This document shows, piece by piece, positions 31,149 to 39,165 of a stretch of 41,523 nt of DNA. A program made the translations under genes and the position numbers. The stretch lies in the IMG/VR virus record IMGVR_UViG_3300042261_000343, positions 1 through 41,523 of that record. One strand, given 5' to 3'. Source of the stretch: a virus. The notes under the pieces are model-generated. The model worked only from the letters and a program-made list of their open reading frames with translations. It did not search any database and was not told where the DNA came from. The number at the start of each line of letters is the position of its first letter. The stretch's first letter is position 1.

Positions 31149-31438
31149 AGGTTTTCTTCCTGTTCGGTAAGGATCACACAGTCGCTGGTGGGATATGCCA
31201 CACAAGTAAGCACCCAACCTTCAGCGATCTGGTCATCATCAAGGAAAGACTGCTCCTCATTATCTACAGTGCCACTAATCAGTTTGCCAGCACAGGCAGA
31301 ACAAGCACCTGCTTTACAGGAAGAGGGGAGATCAATACCTGCCTCTTCAGCAGCTTCAAGAATATATTGATCATCAGGACACTGGATAGTTTGCTCAGTG
31401 CCATCAGGGGATTGAAGGGTAATCGAATAGGTAGCCAT
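31145..31438 (-). CDS. petF: Plant-type [2Fe-2S] ferredoxin, 97 aa
   Basis: Starts [13 protein letters not shown] (ATG 31438; a TTG just upstream is not needed). Iron-sulphur ligands Cys41, Cys46, Cys49 and Cys79 give the canonical CX4CX2CX29C arrangement in [13 protein letters not shown] and VLTCVAYP. Length and acidic character are typical for photosynthetic ferredoxins, which carry electrons from photosystem I to reductases. The start overlaps the stop of the upstream membrane ORF by one base (TGATG). Phage ferredoxins could also serve phage bilin reductases; none is in this window. Confidence 0.95.
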   Translation of the reverse strand: MATYSITLQSPDGTEQTIQCPDDQYILEAAEEAGIDLPSSCKAGACSACAGKLISGTVDNEEQSFLDDDQIAEGWVLTCVAYPTSDCVILTEQEENL

Positions 31439-31524
31439 CAATAAGTCTCACAAAGTTTTTCTACGGAAATTGCCAGCAATACAAAGAAGGCAACGGAAGT
31501 CATTGTAAACAAAAGTGAAGTCAT
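31438..31524 (-). CDS. Small membrane protein coupled to petF, 28 aa
   Basis: ATG at 31524 with GAGAG about seven bases upstream; a second in-frame ATG at 31503 would give 21 residues. The middle is a hydrophobic stretch ([11 protein letters not shown]) followed by EKLCETY. It lies between hli and petF in the sigma70-driven operon, 14 nt after hli and sharing one base with the petF start. It resembles tiny photosynthetic subunits in size and topology, but I cannot assign it to any. It could also be only a coupling leader for petF. Confidence 0.5.
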   Translation of the reverse strand: MTSLLFTMTSVAFFVLLAISVEKLCETY

Positions 31525-31538
31525 TGTCAAGCTCTCAA

Positions 31539-31742
31539 TCAGAAGATGCCGAAGAAGAGCTTGCCAGTGACAAGATAAGAAACAGCACCAGCAATAATGC
31601 CGACCATTGCCCAGCGTCCATTATACATCTCCGTCATTTGCATAGGAGTCAACAGACCCTTGCGATTGTATTCTTGGTAAACCATTTCAGGTTCTTTGGC
31701 CCACATATTTTGCTGGCCATACTCATTAGTTGTTACAGTCAT
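31539..31742 (-). CDS. hli: High-light-inducible protein, 67 aa
   Basis: The ATG at 31742 (MTVTTNEYGQQNMWAKEPEM) is chosen because it follows the promoter at 31770-31798; the longer frame would start inside it. The Hli signature is TEMYNGRWAMVGIIAGAVSYL, with N, R and the AM(V)G turn of the chlorophyll-binding helix, then a short KLFFGIF end. First gene of the operon. The RNA leader is only about 20 nt and lacks a clear ribosome site. Confidence 0.92.
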   Translation of the reverse strand: MTVTTNEYGQQNMWAKEPEMVYQEYNRKGLLTPMQMTEMYNGRWAMVGIIAGAVSYLVTGKLFFGIF

Positions 31743-31769
31743 TGTAAATTCGTTAAGAATTGTTACACA

Positions 31770-31798
31770 ATTATATAGCAAAAATAAAGGGGCGTCAA
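31770..31798 (-). promoter_or_regulatory. Sigma70-type promoter of the hli-petF-peroxiredoxin operon
   Basis: Minus strand: TTGACG (31798-31793), a 17-nt spacer and TATAAT (31775-31770). It should be read by unmodified host RNA polymerase. The -35 lies in the loop of the terminator at 31780-31807. Confidence 0.85.
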
Positions 31799-31807
31799 GT
31801 CCCTTTA
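31780..31807 (-). terminator. Terminator of the glycosylation cluster, overlapping the next promoter
   Basis: Minus strand: 7-bp stem TAAAGGG/CCCTTTA, 9-nt loop ACTTGACGC and five T. It ends the glycosyltransferase operon while its loop supplies the -35 of the following operon. Confidence 0.7.
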
Positions 31808-31844
31808 TGTTTAGATTCTCTAACAAATTAAGTATAAATGCTTA

Positions 31845-32636
31845 CTATTTTCCTTCCCATCCAGGTGGAAGACGACCAGCATAAGGATCATAATCAAATA
31901 CTGGATTCCAATCTGTCATATCCATTGCCTGATTTTGCCAAAATTGCCAAAGACCTTCGTGACTACTACGATGGAAAATATCAATATGTTCACTGTGAAT
32001 AGATGAACCCAATTCAATTTTATAAAGGAACAAGGGAATTGCAAAAGTATTGCCAGAATTATAGATTAAATCATCAGCAACTGCCCTTGGTTTTACTCCC
32101 TGGTCAAGTTTATACTTGTCATCACGACAATGAAGGTTGACCAACTTCTGAGCGTGATGACGAGTAATCATATAACAGGCAGTTGAAAAATCATTTACAA
32201 ATCTTTTATGAAGTTGTAAATGAACCTGTGCTGGATTGATGATTGCAAGTTGAATTACATCATAATCATATGGTGCCTTTGAATAAAAATCTTTCCAGGT
32301 AAAGGGCCAATGCTTTACCACATCCAGATCACAATCATCTTCCATCACGAGAAGACAAGAATCTGTAGAATTTTCTAGCCAATGTTTGAGTGCCTTAAGG
32401 TGAGATGTAACACACCCAACTTCACCAGAGAGAACATTATCAGGATATCTACCCTTGATAATATCGCTTAAATCATCTTCTCTACCATCATAAGCAGAAA
32501 TACGGGTATAATTTTCAATCTCCCAATATTTGAATTGATCTTCCATATACTGTGCTCTTTCTGGTTGATCATCCAGATTAATATAGTAAATGGAAGGAAG
32601 ACCCTTCAATTTGTATGCAGATTTATTTTTTTCCAT
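31845..32636 (-). CDS. GT25-type glycosyltransferase, 263 aa
   Basis: N-terminal LPSIYYINLDDQPERAQYM, GEVGCVTSHLKALKHWL and the LVMEDDCDL motif are the GT25 (LPS/collagen galactosyltransferase) marks, with the EDD metal/donor site near residue 100. Usual length for the family. It is the last gene of the cluster, 2 nt after the dehydrase gene. It would transfer a sugar, probably galactose- or glucose-like, onto a surface glycan or a virion protein; the acceptor is unknown. Confidence 0.85.
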   Translation of the reverse strand: MEKNKSAYKLKGLPSIYYINLDDQPERAQYMEDQFKYWEIENYTRISAYDGREDDLSDIIKGRYPDNVLSGEVGCVTSHLKALKHWLENSTDSCLLVMEDDCDLDVVKHWPFTWKDFYSKAPYDYDVIQLAIINPAQVHLQLHKRFVNDFSTACYMITRHHAQKLVNLHCRDDKYKLDQGVKPRAVADDLIYNSGNTFAIPLFLYKIELGSSIHSEHIDIFHRSSHEGLWQFWQNQAMDMTDWNPVFDYDPYAGRLPPGWEGK

Positions 32637-32638
32637 TC

Positions 32639-33958
32639 TTATACGGGGTGATAGTGAATTTTAGTTGTGCGATATTCTTCTACAACTTCTTCAATGTAAT
32701 CTATCATCTCATCAGTGATGACTGGTGAGCATCCAACAAAGAAGACATTATCAAGAACTTTAGAAGCATTGGGATAGTTACTGGCAGGTTCTAGATGCTT
32801 ATAGGCAGGATGCATCAAAATATTACCCGCAAAATAATTTCTTGTTTGAATTTTATGATTCTCCAACCATTTGACAAGACCTGCTTTATCATATTCAAAT
32901 ACAATAGGAACACCAAACCAACTTGTCTCTGCATCTGGTTTTTCATTGATTACTCTGCAGAAAGGAAGACGTTCAAAAATCTGTTGAAGTCTTTCCTTAT
33001 TGTGACGACGTTTTTGGTGGATCTCATCAACTTTGGTTAATTGAACTTGACCGATTGCACCCTGAAGATCTGCTGGTTTGAGGTTATATCCAATGTTACC
33101 AAAGACGTATTTGTGATCTACAATCTCCTTATATCCTTCCAACCAAGTATCAAATCTTTTACCACAAACGCCACACTCAAGGAGGTTTTGTGCCCCGACA
33201 CAATAGCAGTCACGACCCCACCAGGCAAAACTGCGGGCAATATCCACAATCTCCTTGATATTAGAAGAAACCATACCACCCTCAATTGTAGCAATATGGT
33301 GGGCAGGATAAAAAGAACAAGAAGCAGCAACAGCGTGTTTTGTTAGATATTCACCTTTCCACTTACTACCAAGACTGTCGCAGTTGTCTGCGATTAATTT
33401 AATATTATAGTTTTCACAAATATCCAGAAGTTTATCATAGTCATAAGGATTTCCAAGAACAGGAGAGGAAAACACTGCCTTAGTTCTTGTCGTAATCTTT
33501 TCCTTAATTTGATCCAGATTCCAGTTCAGGTCATCATAACTAATATCGACGAATACTGGTTTCAGATTATTCTGAATGATTGGATTGATTGTCGTGGGAA
33601 ATCCACAGACACAAACAATAATCTCATCACCATCTTGCCAACCAAAATACTTTTTAAGAGCAGCAATCATCACAAGGTTGGCAGAACTACCAGAGTTCAC
33701 CATTACCGAGTGCTCAAATCCAAACTTCTTTGAAAACTGACGCTCAAACTTATTGACTTCTTCCCCAGAAGGAAGCCACTTACCAGTCAACAGTGTGGTG
33801 ATTGCTGCAGTAACTTCTCTTTCGTCCCAATAAGGTCCAGAATAATAGATGTTACTCTTACCCTTCTCATAATTGTTATTACAAATATAAGGAAAGAGTT
33901 TTTCACCCCTTTCCTGAAGACTAGAAATCAAAGATGAAACTTCTTGTTCTACTGACAT
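32639..33958 (-). CDS. RfbH/E1-type CDP-4-keto-6-deoxyglucose 3-dehydrase, 439 aa
   Basis: A DegT/DnrJ/EryC1 aminotransferase-fold enzyme in which the PLP Lys is replaced by His: SFYPAHHIATIEGG, His220. Cys193 (LIADNCDSLG), Cys251, Cys253 and Cys262 (GRDCYC... LECGVC) closely match the Fe-S ligand spacing of E1, C-X57-C-X-C, with a final gap of eight. Also present are the SGSSANLV and GYNLKPADLQGAIG segments. Known E1 enzymes are PMP- and [2Fe-2S]-dependent and remove the C3 hydroxyl in making 3,6-dideoxyhexoses. It overlaps the SDR gene upstream by 10 nt. Confidence 0.88.
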   Translation of the reverse strand: MSVEQEVSSLISSLQERGEKLFPYICNNNYEKGKSNIYYSGPYWDEREVTAAITTLLTGKWLPSGEEVNKFERQFSKKFGFEHSVMVNSGSSANLVMIAALKKYFGWQDGDEIIVCVCGFPTTINPIIQNNLKPVFVDISYDDLNWNLDQIKEKITTRTKAVFSSPVLGNPYDYDKLLDICENYNIKLIADNCDSLGSKWKGEYLTKHAVAASCSFYPAHHIATIEGGMVSSNIKEIVDIARSFAWWGRDCYCVGAQNLLECGVCGKRFDTWLEGYKEIVDHKYVFGNIGYNLKPADLQGAIGQVQLTKVDEIHQKRRHNKERLQQIFERLPFCRVINEKPDAETSWFGVPIVFEYDKAGLVKWLENHKIQTRNYFAGNILMHPAYKHLEPASNYPNASKVLDNVFFVGCSPVITDEMIDYIEEVVEEYRTTKIHYHPV

Positions 33959-34767
33959 AGTTCTTGAATAATTTGATCATTACTAATTTCCTGAGTAAAT
34001 CCAAGTCTATTCAACTTAGTAGTGTCCATCCAAAAATCTTTTGCCTGGACAATTTTATGAAACTCAGGTGCTTCTTTGCTTTTGATGTTTGAGGTGGATC
34101 CCAAATACTCTTTTGCCGTCTCTATTATAACAGAGATTGGGGTTGGTTGTCCACTTCCAATATTATATATTTCATTAAATTTACCCTCCCTACAGACCAG
34201 ATCAATTGCACGGCAAACATCATCAACGTGCATAATATCTCTGATGGGAGTTCCATCGTCATACAAATAGACATCCTCATTCTTTTTAAGAAGATCAATC
34301 ATATAACTCAGGGCATTCTTCTTAGCAGATACTTTTCCATCTCCATTACCCATTACATTGCACAGGCGAAGAATACGATACTTAACACCATAAGTTCTAC
34401 AAAAAGAAATCAAAAGATCTTCTGCTGCTTTTTTGGTGATTGAATAAAATCCTGTTGGTTTACAATAGTATTCTTCTTTTGCTGGTAGTTCAGTTTCCCC
34501 GTAAACAAACCAAGAACTAACAAAATTGAAGACAGTGTTAGTATCTCTACAAAAATCCAAAACTTCACAGAGAACTTTGAGATTAGTTTCAACATCTAGA
34601 GTAATATTAGTATGAACATTGTAATTGTCTACTGTAGAAATAAAATATATTATTTCTTTTGTATTTGGTTTTCTTTCATCACGATTTTGTAGAATCACAT
34701 TATCAGAAAAAAGTCGGCAGAAATTTCCACCGACAAATCCTGTTCCACCATAAATGGAATAAGTCAT
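33949..34767 (-). CDS. NAD(P)-dependent sugar epimerase/reductase (SDR), 272 aa
   Basis: The ATG at 34767 overlaps the upstream stop as ATGA; the longer start is TTG. Extended-SDR marks: YGGTGFVGG dinucleotide site at the N-terminus, NFVSSWFVYG with the catalytic Ser, YSITKKAAE (YxxxK), and RDIMHVDDVCRAI. Next to the E1-type dehydrase it would fit a CDP-abequose or paratose synthase-like reductase, or an epimerase, but specificity cannot be read from the motifs. Confidence 0.8.
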   Translation of the reverse strand: MTYSIYGGTGFVGGNFCRLFSDNVILQNRDERKPNTKEIIYFISTVDNYNVHTNITLDVETNLKVLCEVLDFCRDTNTVFNFVSSWFVYGETELPAKEEYYCKPTGFYSITKKAAEDLLISFCRTYGVKYRILRLCNVMGNGDGKVSAKKNALSYMIDLLKKNEDVYLYDDGTPIRDIMHVDDVCRAIDLVCREGKFNEIYNIGSGQPTPISVIIETAKEYLGSTSNIKSKEAPEFHKIVQAKDFWMDTTKLNRLGFTQEISNDQIIQELCQ

Positions 34768-35555
34768 ACTACAATCCAACGAATAGGAATTAAGTCTTTT
34801 GTGCTCTTGTCTTTATTTCCAGGACCAAACCAAACACTAGGTGCAACCACTTTCTGAGCTTTCGATAACCAAGCACCCCACCAAGAGAATGAAGAGTTAG
34901 CAATAATATGTCCTTTACATAGAGACATCAAACACATATCTACAGAATTAGGATTATTTTCTGCGATCATAAAACGATCAGGCTCAAATAAAGGTTGATT
35001 CTGACACCATTCAACATCATCAGTAAAAATAATTACGGTTGCATCTTCAGGAAACTCTTTCAATGCCTTCTCATAATACTTGATACTCAATGCAGTGTGA
35101 TTTGGATTTGTTGTATAATCAGTGCGACGAACGTGAAGAGAAATAGGATTCTCAATTCCACTCATCATATCAAGACAGGGACCAAGAATATGAGATCTAA
35201 AAGTAAAATCCTCACGGATACTGTTTGCAATATGATTGAAATATTTTTCACTTTGAAAATATCCAAAGATCGTAATATCATTTGGACATTGATTAAAAAG
35301 TAGTTCATCAAATTCAAAACTACGTTCTTTAGCAACAGGAGCATATCCATTATCCAGCATCTTAATATTCTTCTGACTAAGATGTGGAAGTTCAAAAACT
35401 TCAAATAATTGGTGCTCTTGCCAAATATCACTAAACGCAGAAGGAGGAATTCCAAAGTCATATCCTCTTCTAGCAGCAATACCTCTCAGTGAGGCATATT
35501 GAAACATTTGATTGCCAAGTCGTCCAAGTTTTCCTAAATGATTAAATGCCAGCAT
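34764..35555 (-). CDS. GT11 alpha-1,2-fucosyltransferase-like protein, 263 aa
   Basis: GRLGNQMFQYASLRGIA near the N-terminus, SLHVRRTDY in the middle and IIANSSFSWWGAWL near residue 220 are the three conserved blocks of GT11, the second being the GDP-fucose-binding HxRRxD. It is slightly shorter than bacterial GT11 enzymes. It is a paralogue of 36368-37225. Fucose or a related sugar is the expected donor; the acceptor is unknown. Confidence 0.9.
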   Translation of the reverse strand: MLAFNHLGKLGRLGNQMFQYASLRGIAARRGYDFGIPPSAFSDIWQEHQLFEVFELPHLSQKNIKMLDNGYAPVAKERSFEFDELLFNQCPNDITIFGYFQSEKYFNHIANSIREDFTFRSHILGPCLDMMSGIENPISLHVRRTDYTTNPNHTALSIKYYEKALKEFPEDATVIIFTDDVEWCQNQPLFEPDRFMIAENNPNSVDMCLMSLCKGHIIANSSFSWWGAWLSKAQKVVAPSVWFGPGNKDKSTKDLIPIRWIVV

Positions 35556-36363
35556 CAGTCCATCTCCGTTTTACATAAGGTTGATTGTCATAGTAACTCT
35601 TTATCATCTCTGGTTGTTGCTCTCTCAACCATTGCCAAAGATTGTGATTTTGAGTAAATTTTGGATTGTGATAATGAGAGTTATGAGTTCTTTCGTGTTC
35701 AAAATGCCAAATTAGAGAATCAATTCTACCAACCCTATAACCTAAGGCATTAAATCTAAAATAAAATTCACAATCTTCAGCACCCCAAGATAGGAATAAT
35801 TCATTCCACATATACCCTTCTATTACCTTTTTACGATTATAGAATTGTGTCCATCCGATTGTAGATGCCTCCGTTCTACACTGAGGCATAATGACTTCCA
35901 TATCAAAGTCTTTGTTCAAGAAATCTTCAAATAGATCTGCATAATTATTGACTTGATATTGAAATACTCCACAACCATATGGATATACAACATCACACTT
36001 ATCATTTTTAATTAGATCATATGCAATACGATGACTTGCAACTGGATAGATTACATCAACGTCATGACTTGCAATAATTTCTGTATCTGCTTCAAGAATA
36101 AGATCATTCAGATAACGAGTCTTGTGAAAAACATCTTCATTATTTTTTTCAAAGATATGCCTTAGATTATCAGTTGAAGCATACTGTTTAATAATTGGAA
36201 GAGCGTGTTCTTGAAATACAGATTCTGTGTCAACCTCTTTTACCAAAACTTTTGCATCTGGAAAGTTTTTCAGAAGAAAAGTAACTGACGTAACAATATT
36301 CCTAAGTCTATCATTACTTTCAATTCTTGTTGGCATTATATAAGTAATATCTTTCATATCCAT
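35542..36363 (-). CDS. GT-A (family 2-like) glycosyltransferase, 273 aa
   Basis: Starts MDMKDITYIMPTRIESNDRL, an ITY(I/V)(M/I)PTR opening with a nucleotide-sugar fold. The ASHDVDVIYP segment holds a DxD metal site; FLSWGAEDCEFYFRF is the C-terminal acceptor motif seen in chondroitin-polymerase-like and galactosyl GT-A enzymes. It overlaps the GT11 gene downstream by 14 nt and starts 4 nt after the second GT11, in the same operon. Donor and acceptor are unknown. Confidence 0.85.
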   Translation of the reverse strand: MDMKDITYIMPTRIESNDRLRNIVTSVTFLLKNFPDAKVLVKEVDTESVFQEHALPIIKQYASTDNLRHIFEKNNEDVFHKTRYLNDLILEADTEIIASHDVDVIYPVASHRIAYDLIKNDKCDVVYPYGCGVFQYQVNNYADLFEDFLNKDFDMEVIMPQCRTEASTIGWTQFYNRKKVIEGYMWNELFLSWGAEDCEFYFRFNALGYRVGRIDSLIWHFEHERTHNSHYHNPKFTQNHNLWQWLREQQPEMIKSYYDNQPYVKRRWTDAGI

Positions 36364-36367
36364 AGGA

Positions 36368-37225
36368 TCACTCTTCCTCCATTGTTAATTGAATCCAATT
36401 GTCTGGAAGTAAATCTCCCATATAATAATCTTTGTATTGTGGACCAAACCAAGGATCTGGTGCAATAATTGATTGGGTTGGTTCTTTAATTAACCAGGCA
36501 CCCCACCAACTCATTGAACTGTTAGCCATAATTCCACCAGTGCAAAGAGACATCATACACATATCAAAGTATGGAATCAAGGCACGTTGTCTTCCATCAT
36601 TTGTATCGCAAGTTTGAGGATAACGCTCTTCATATTCAGAAAGCATAAACCTATCTTCTTTAAATAAATCTTGCTCTCTACACCATTCCATATCATCAGA
36701 GAATACAAGAACTGGACAATCTGAAGGAAACTGACTTAGTGCTGCTTGATAATACTCAATCGAACAAACTGGGTGTGCGTTCTGACTATTCAGATAGTCT
36801 CCCCGACGAACGTGCAGGAAGATTGGATTTGTAAGAGTATCAATGATTTCTTTACAAGGTTCCAGAACATCATCTTTGAATGTAAAGTCTTGACGGATAA
36901 CTTCATTGATGTTCAGAAAATACTTTTCTGATTGGAAATAATCGTGAAGATTTACATTGTCTGGACAATTATCATAAAACTCTTGACTGAAATGAAACTG
37001 TCCAGTCGCAATGCTCTGGGCATTTAACATTCCAAAATTTTCTTCTGTTACCGAAGACATTTTAAAGCAGTCAAAGAGACCGTAGTTAGAATCCCCATAA
37101 CTATCTGGTCTGGGAATCAACCAATTGAATCCACGGTTTGCGGCAATACCACGTAGACCAGCATACTGAAACATCTGGTTTCCCAGACGACCATTTGATC
37201 CTAAGCGATTATAACTAATCGTCAT
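36368..37225 (-). CDS. GT11 alpha-1,2-fucosyltransferase-like protein, 285 aa
   Basis: Blocks GRLGNQMFQYAGLRGIAANRG, FLHVRRGDY and MANSSMSWWGAWL match GT11; the second block has the HxRRGD residues for GDP-fucose. It aligns along most of its length with 34764-35555 but has an insertion of about 15 residues around YPQTCDTNDGRQR. The start overlaps the upstream stop by 4 nt. It is likely to fucosylate a different acceptor than its paralogue, an inference from divergence. Confidence 0.9.
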   Translation of the reverse strand: MTISYNRLGSNGRLGNQMFQYAGLRGIAANRGFNWLIPRPDSYGDSNYGLFDCFKMSSVTEENFGMLNAQSIATGQFHFSQEFYDNCPDNVNLHDYFQSEKYFLNINEVIRQDFTFKDDVLEPCKEIIDTLTNPIFLHVRRGDYLNSQNAHPVCSIEYYQAALSQFPSDCPVLVFSDDMEWCREQDLFKEDRFMLSEYEERYPQTCDTNDGRQRALIPYFDMCMMSLCTGGIMANSSMSWWGAWLIKEPTQSIIAPDPWFGPQYKDYYMGDLLPDNWIQLTMEEE

Positions 37226-38034
37226 TCTTCATCTCCAAAATAATTAAGGTAAATAAAGTCTTCAAGAACTTCGTATTGTTTTACCCTCTCAAGATTATCT
37301 TTAATAGCATCCATTTTACTATTATAGATCTCTTCAGAGACATCAAACTCTTCTGTTAGATCAATAATTCCATCCTTGTTAAAGTATTTACCAATGTCAG
37401 GAGAACCCATATAAACTGGAACTGTTCCTGTTGCAAAACAGTCCATAATCTTTTCGGTAAAGTAAGATTCGTAGAATCCGTTTTCAATTACCACAGAGAA
37501 CATATAGTCACAAAGACCTTCTTCCTTATTGGCAATCTCATTAAAACCACGTCCATAAAGATCCAGTTGATCTCCAATCATTTCAACCCACTGAAGTCTG
37601 TATTTTTGCCCTTCAGTCAATGCCTTGTCAGATGAAATCATAGAAATCATCTTAGTCTTTTCATAGATCTTTGGATCTTTGATCCAGAATCCCTGGGCGG
37701 GACACCACTTGAATCTGGGATCAAGTGCAAGAAGTTCTTGATTATGAGTAAAGATTGCCTCAAAGATATCCAGATATTTTTTGTAATTGGTTTTTACTGC
37801 ATTAACAATCCCTGGTTTAATATACTTAGATTCTAACAACCAGGCATATTTTTTACCAACAACATTATCACTAAAAGCAGTTGGAATTGTATCGTCAACA
37901 TAAAAAGAAATCTCAAGAGAAGGATCTTTAACCCACTCAATGTATCTGGATGCCTTTCCGTGAACAGAATATCCTTTATTGCCACCTGTCAAATGAGTGA
38001 ACGTATCGCTCATCAAATTAAACTTTTTCTTCAT
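37222..38034 (-). CDS. GT10-like (alpha-1,3-fucosyltransferase fold) protein, 270 aa
   Basis: The C-terminal segment FSVVIENGFYESYFTEKIMD followed by CFATGTVPVYMGSPDI is the characteristic GT10 donor-binding motif (ENs..dY.TEK..da...g.vPV). The N-terminal half is poorly conserved, as usual. Overlaps both neighbours by 4 nt (ATGA). With the two GT11 proteins it makes three probable fucose-type transferases in a row, although no GDP-fucose synthesis gene lies in this window. Confidence 0.82.
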   Translation of the reverse strand: MKKKFNLMSDTFTHLTGGNKGYSVHGKASRYIEWVKDPSLEISFYVDDTIPTAFSDNVVGKKYAWLLESKYIKPGIVNAVKTNYKKYLDIFEAIFTHNQELLALDPRFKWCPAQGFWIKDPKIYEKTKMISMISSDKALTEGQKYRLQWVEMIGDQLDLYGRGFNEIANKEEGLCDYMFSVVIENGFYESYFTEKIMDCFATGTVPVYMGSPDIGKYFNKDGIIDLTEEFDVSEEIYNSKMDAIKDNLERVKQYEVLEDFIYLNYFGDEE

Positions 38035-38372
38035 CGCTTATAAGCTTCAATGGATTGAATTAGACCGTCTTGATTCAATGAAATAATATCAACGACCTGG
38101 ATAGTTTCTTCACTTTCTTGACCACTATTTACAATCACATCAATCTCAACAGCATATGCTTCCTCACCAGCATAATAAAAGTATGGAACAACATTAATTG
38201 TATCTACAGATTGAAAGATTTTTTTATTTGCTTCTAAAACTTCTTCTTTACCACTGGCATTAATGTCCCAATCTACCAAAATGACATCATCACTGAACAT
38301 TCTGGAGAGTCCATCAAGATCTTGATTTGAAAAAGTTGTGAAGTATTCTTCTAGTTTTGCTTTGTAATCCAT
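38031..38372 (-). CDS. SnoaL/NTF2-like protein, 113 aa
   Basis: A small alpha+beta barrel protein: YFTTFSNQDLDGLSRMFSDDVILVDW at the start (helix then strand with the 'D.VI..D' turn), GKEEVLEANKKIF, and a VVDIISLNQDGLIQSIEAYKR end. This is the SnoaL/NTF2 plan. These are often small-molecule isomerases, cyclases or binding proteins. Inside a sugar operon it could act on a nucleotide-sugar ketone, but no catalytic residue stands out. Overlaps the next gene by 4 nt. Confidence 0.75.
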   Translation of the reverse strand: MDYKAKLEEYFTTFSNQDLDGLSRMFSDDVILVDWDINASGKEEVLEANKKIFQSVDTINVVPYFYYAGEEAYAVEIDVIVNSGQESEETIQVVDIISLNQDGLIQSIEAYKR

Positions 38373-38376
38373 TGCC

Positions 38377-39165
38377 TCAATTCATAAAGGTGTCTCTAAT
38401 AAACTGTTTAACAGGACAAAAACGCTTGTAATTAACCCGTTTCATACTAAAGTATCCAGCATTTCTTTTCTCTACAACCTGCTCTGGAAACAAATGTGTA
38501 TTCCTTAAGGCACGGTTTGATGGATCATAAGTTCCAAAATGGGCAGGAAACTCCCAAGGTTGACCTGACATAAGAGCCATATAACCAGGGAAAATGCTAA
38601 TCATATCCTGATTATAATATGTTTCTGCACAGGAGTCAACGTTTTCTTTTGCCAAAAGAGTTGCCTCACTGGTAAGAGTCAGGCATTCCCAGTTTGATGG
38701 CATAGGTGTCTCAATTCCATATATCTTATAAAGATCTTTAGGATCCCAACGTCCATAGGGTTGTTGAAGAGGAAACCCTATAATCGTTTTGTCCATATCC
38801 TTTCCGATATAAAGATCATCCCAGTTCTCGGTATTATAAAACTGAACGTAGTTAACACCTTTTTCAAATTTAATTTTATCTACAAAATATTGATTGGCAG
38901 ATACTAAACAAAAATGATCAAATGATTTAATCTCTTCTACAGTCAGTTCCTTGAGAACTTTTGCATAGGCACCAAAAATAAAATCAGAATGATTAAGAAC
39001 GCCAGGCATATGGCGAACTCTTACTTTTGGATGAACAATATTTGGATGATTAACAATAAAGTCACAGTCGTCGTGAAAGTATTCAATATTCTCAATCATA
39101 TCTTCAAGATCATCCACATCGTGATCTGTGGAATGAGCAAAAATAATGAAGCAGCAACGACTCAT
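38377..39165 (-). CDS. Putative glycosyltransferase, 262 aa
   Basis: The ATG at 39165 (MSRCCFIIFAHSTDHDVDD) overlaps the previous stop as ATGA and is preferred over a start eight codons up. The opening CCFIIFAH, CDFIVNHPNIV and HFCLVSANQYFV resemble core-2/xylosyl-type (GT14-like) transferases, in which an early 'I.(A/V)H' strand and a later 'S....' acceptor region occur. No clean DxD is seen. The family call is weak, but the operon context supports glycan synthesis. Confidence 0.6.
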   Translation of the reverse strand: MSRCCFIIFAHSTDHDVDDLEDMIENIEYFHDDCDFIVNHPNIVHPKVRVRHMPGVLNHSDFIFGAYAKVLKELTVEEIKSFDHFCLVSANQYFVDKIKFEKGVNYVQFYNTENWDDLYIGKDMDKTIIGFPLQQPYGRWDPKDLYKIYGIETPMPSNWECLTLTSEATLLAKENVDSCAETYYNQDMISIFPGYMALMSGQPWEFPAHFGTYDPSNRALRNTHLFPEQVVEKRNAGYFSMKRVNYKRFCPVKQFIRDTFMN

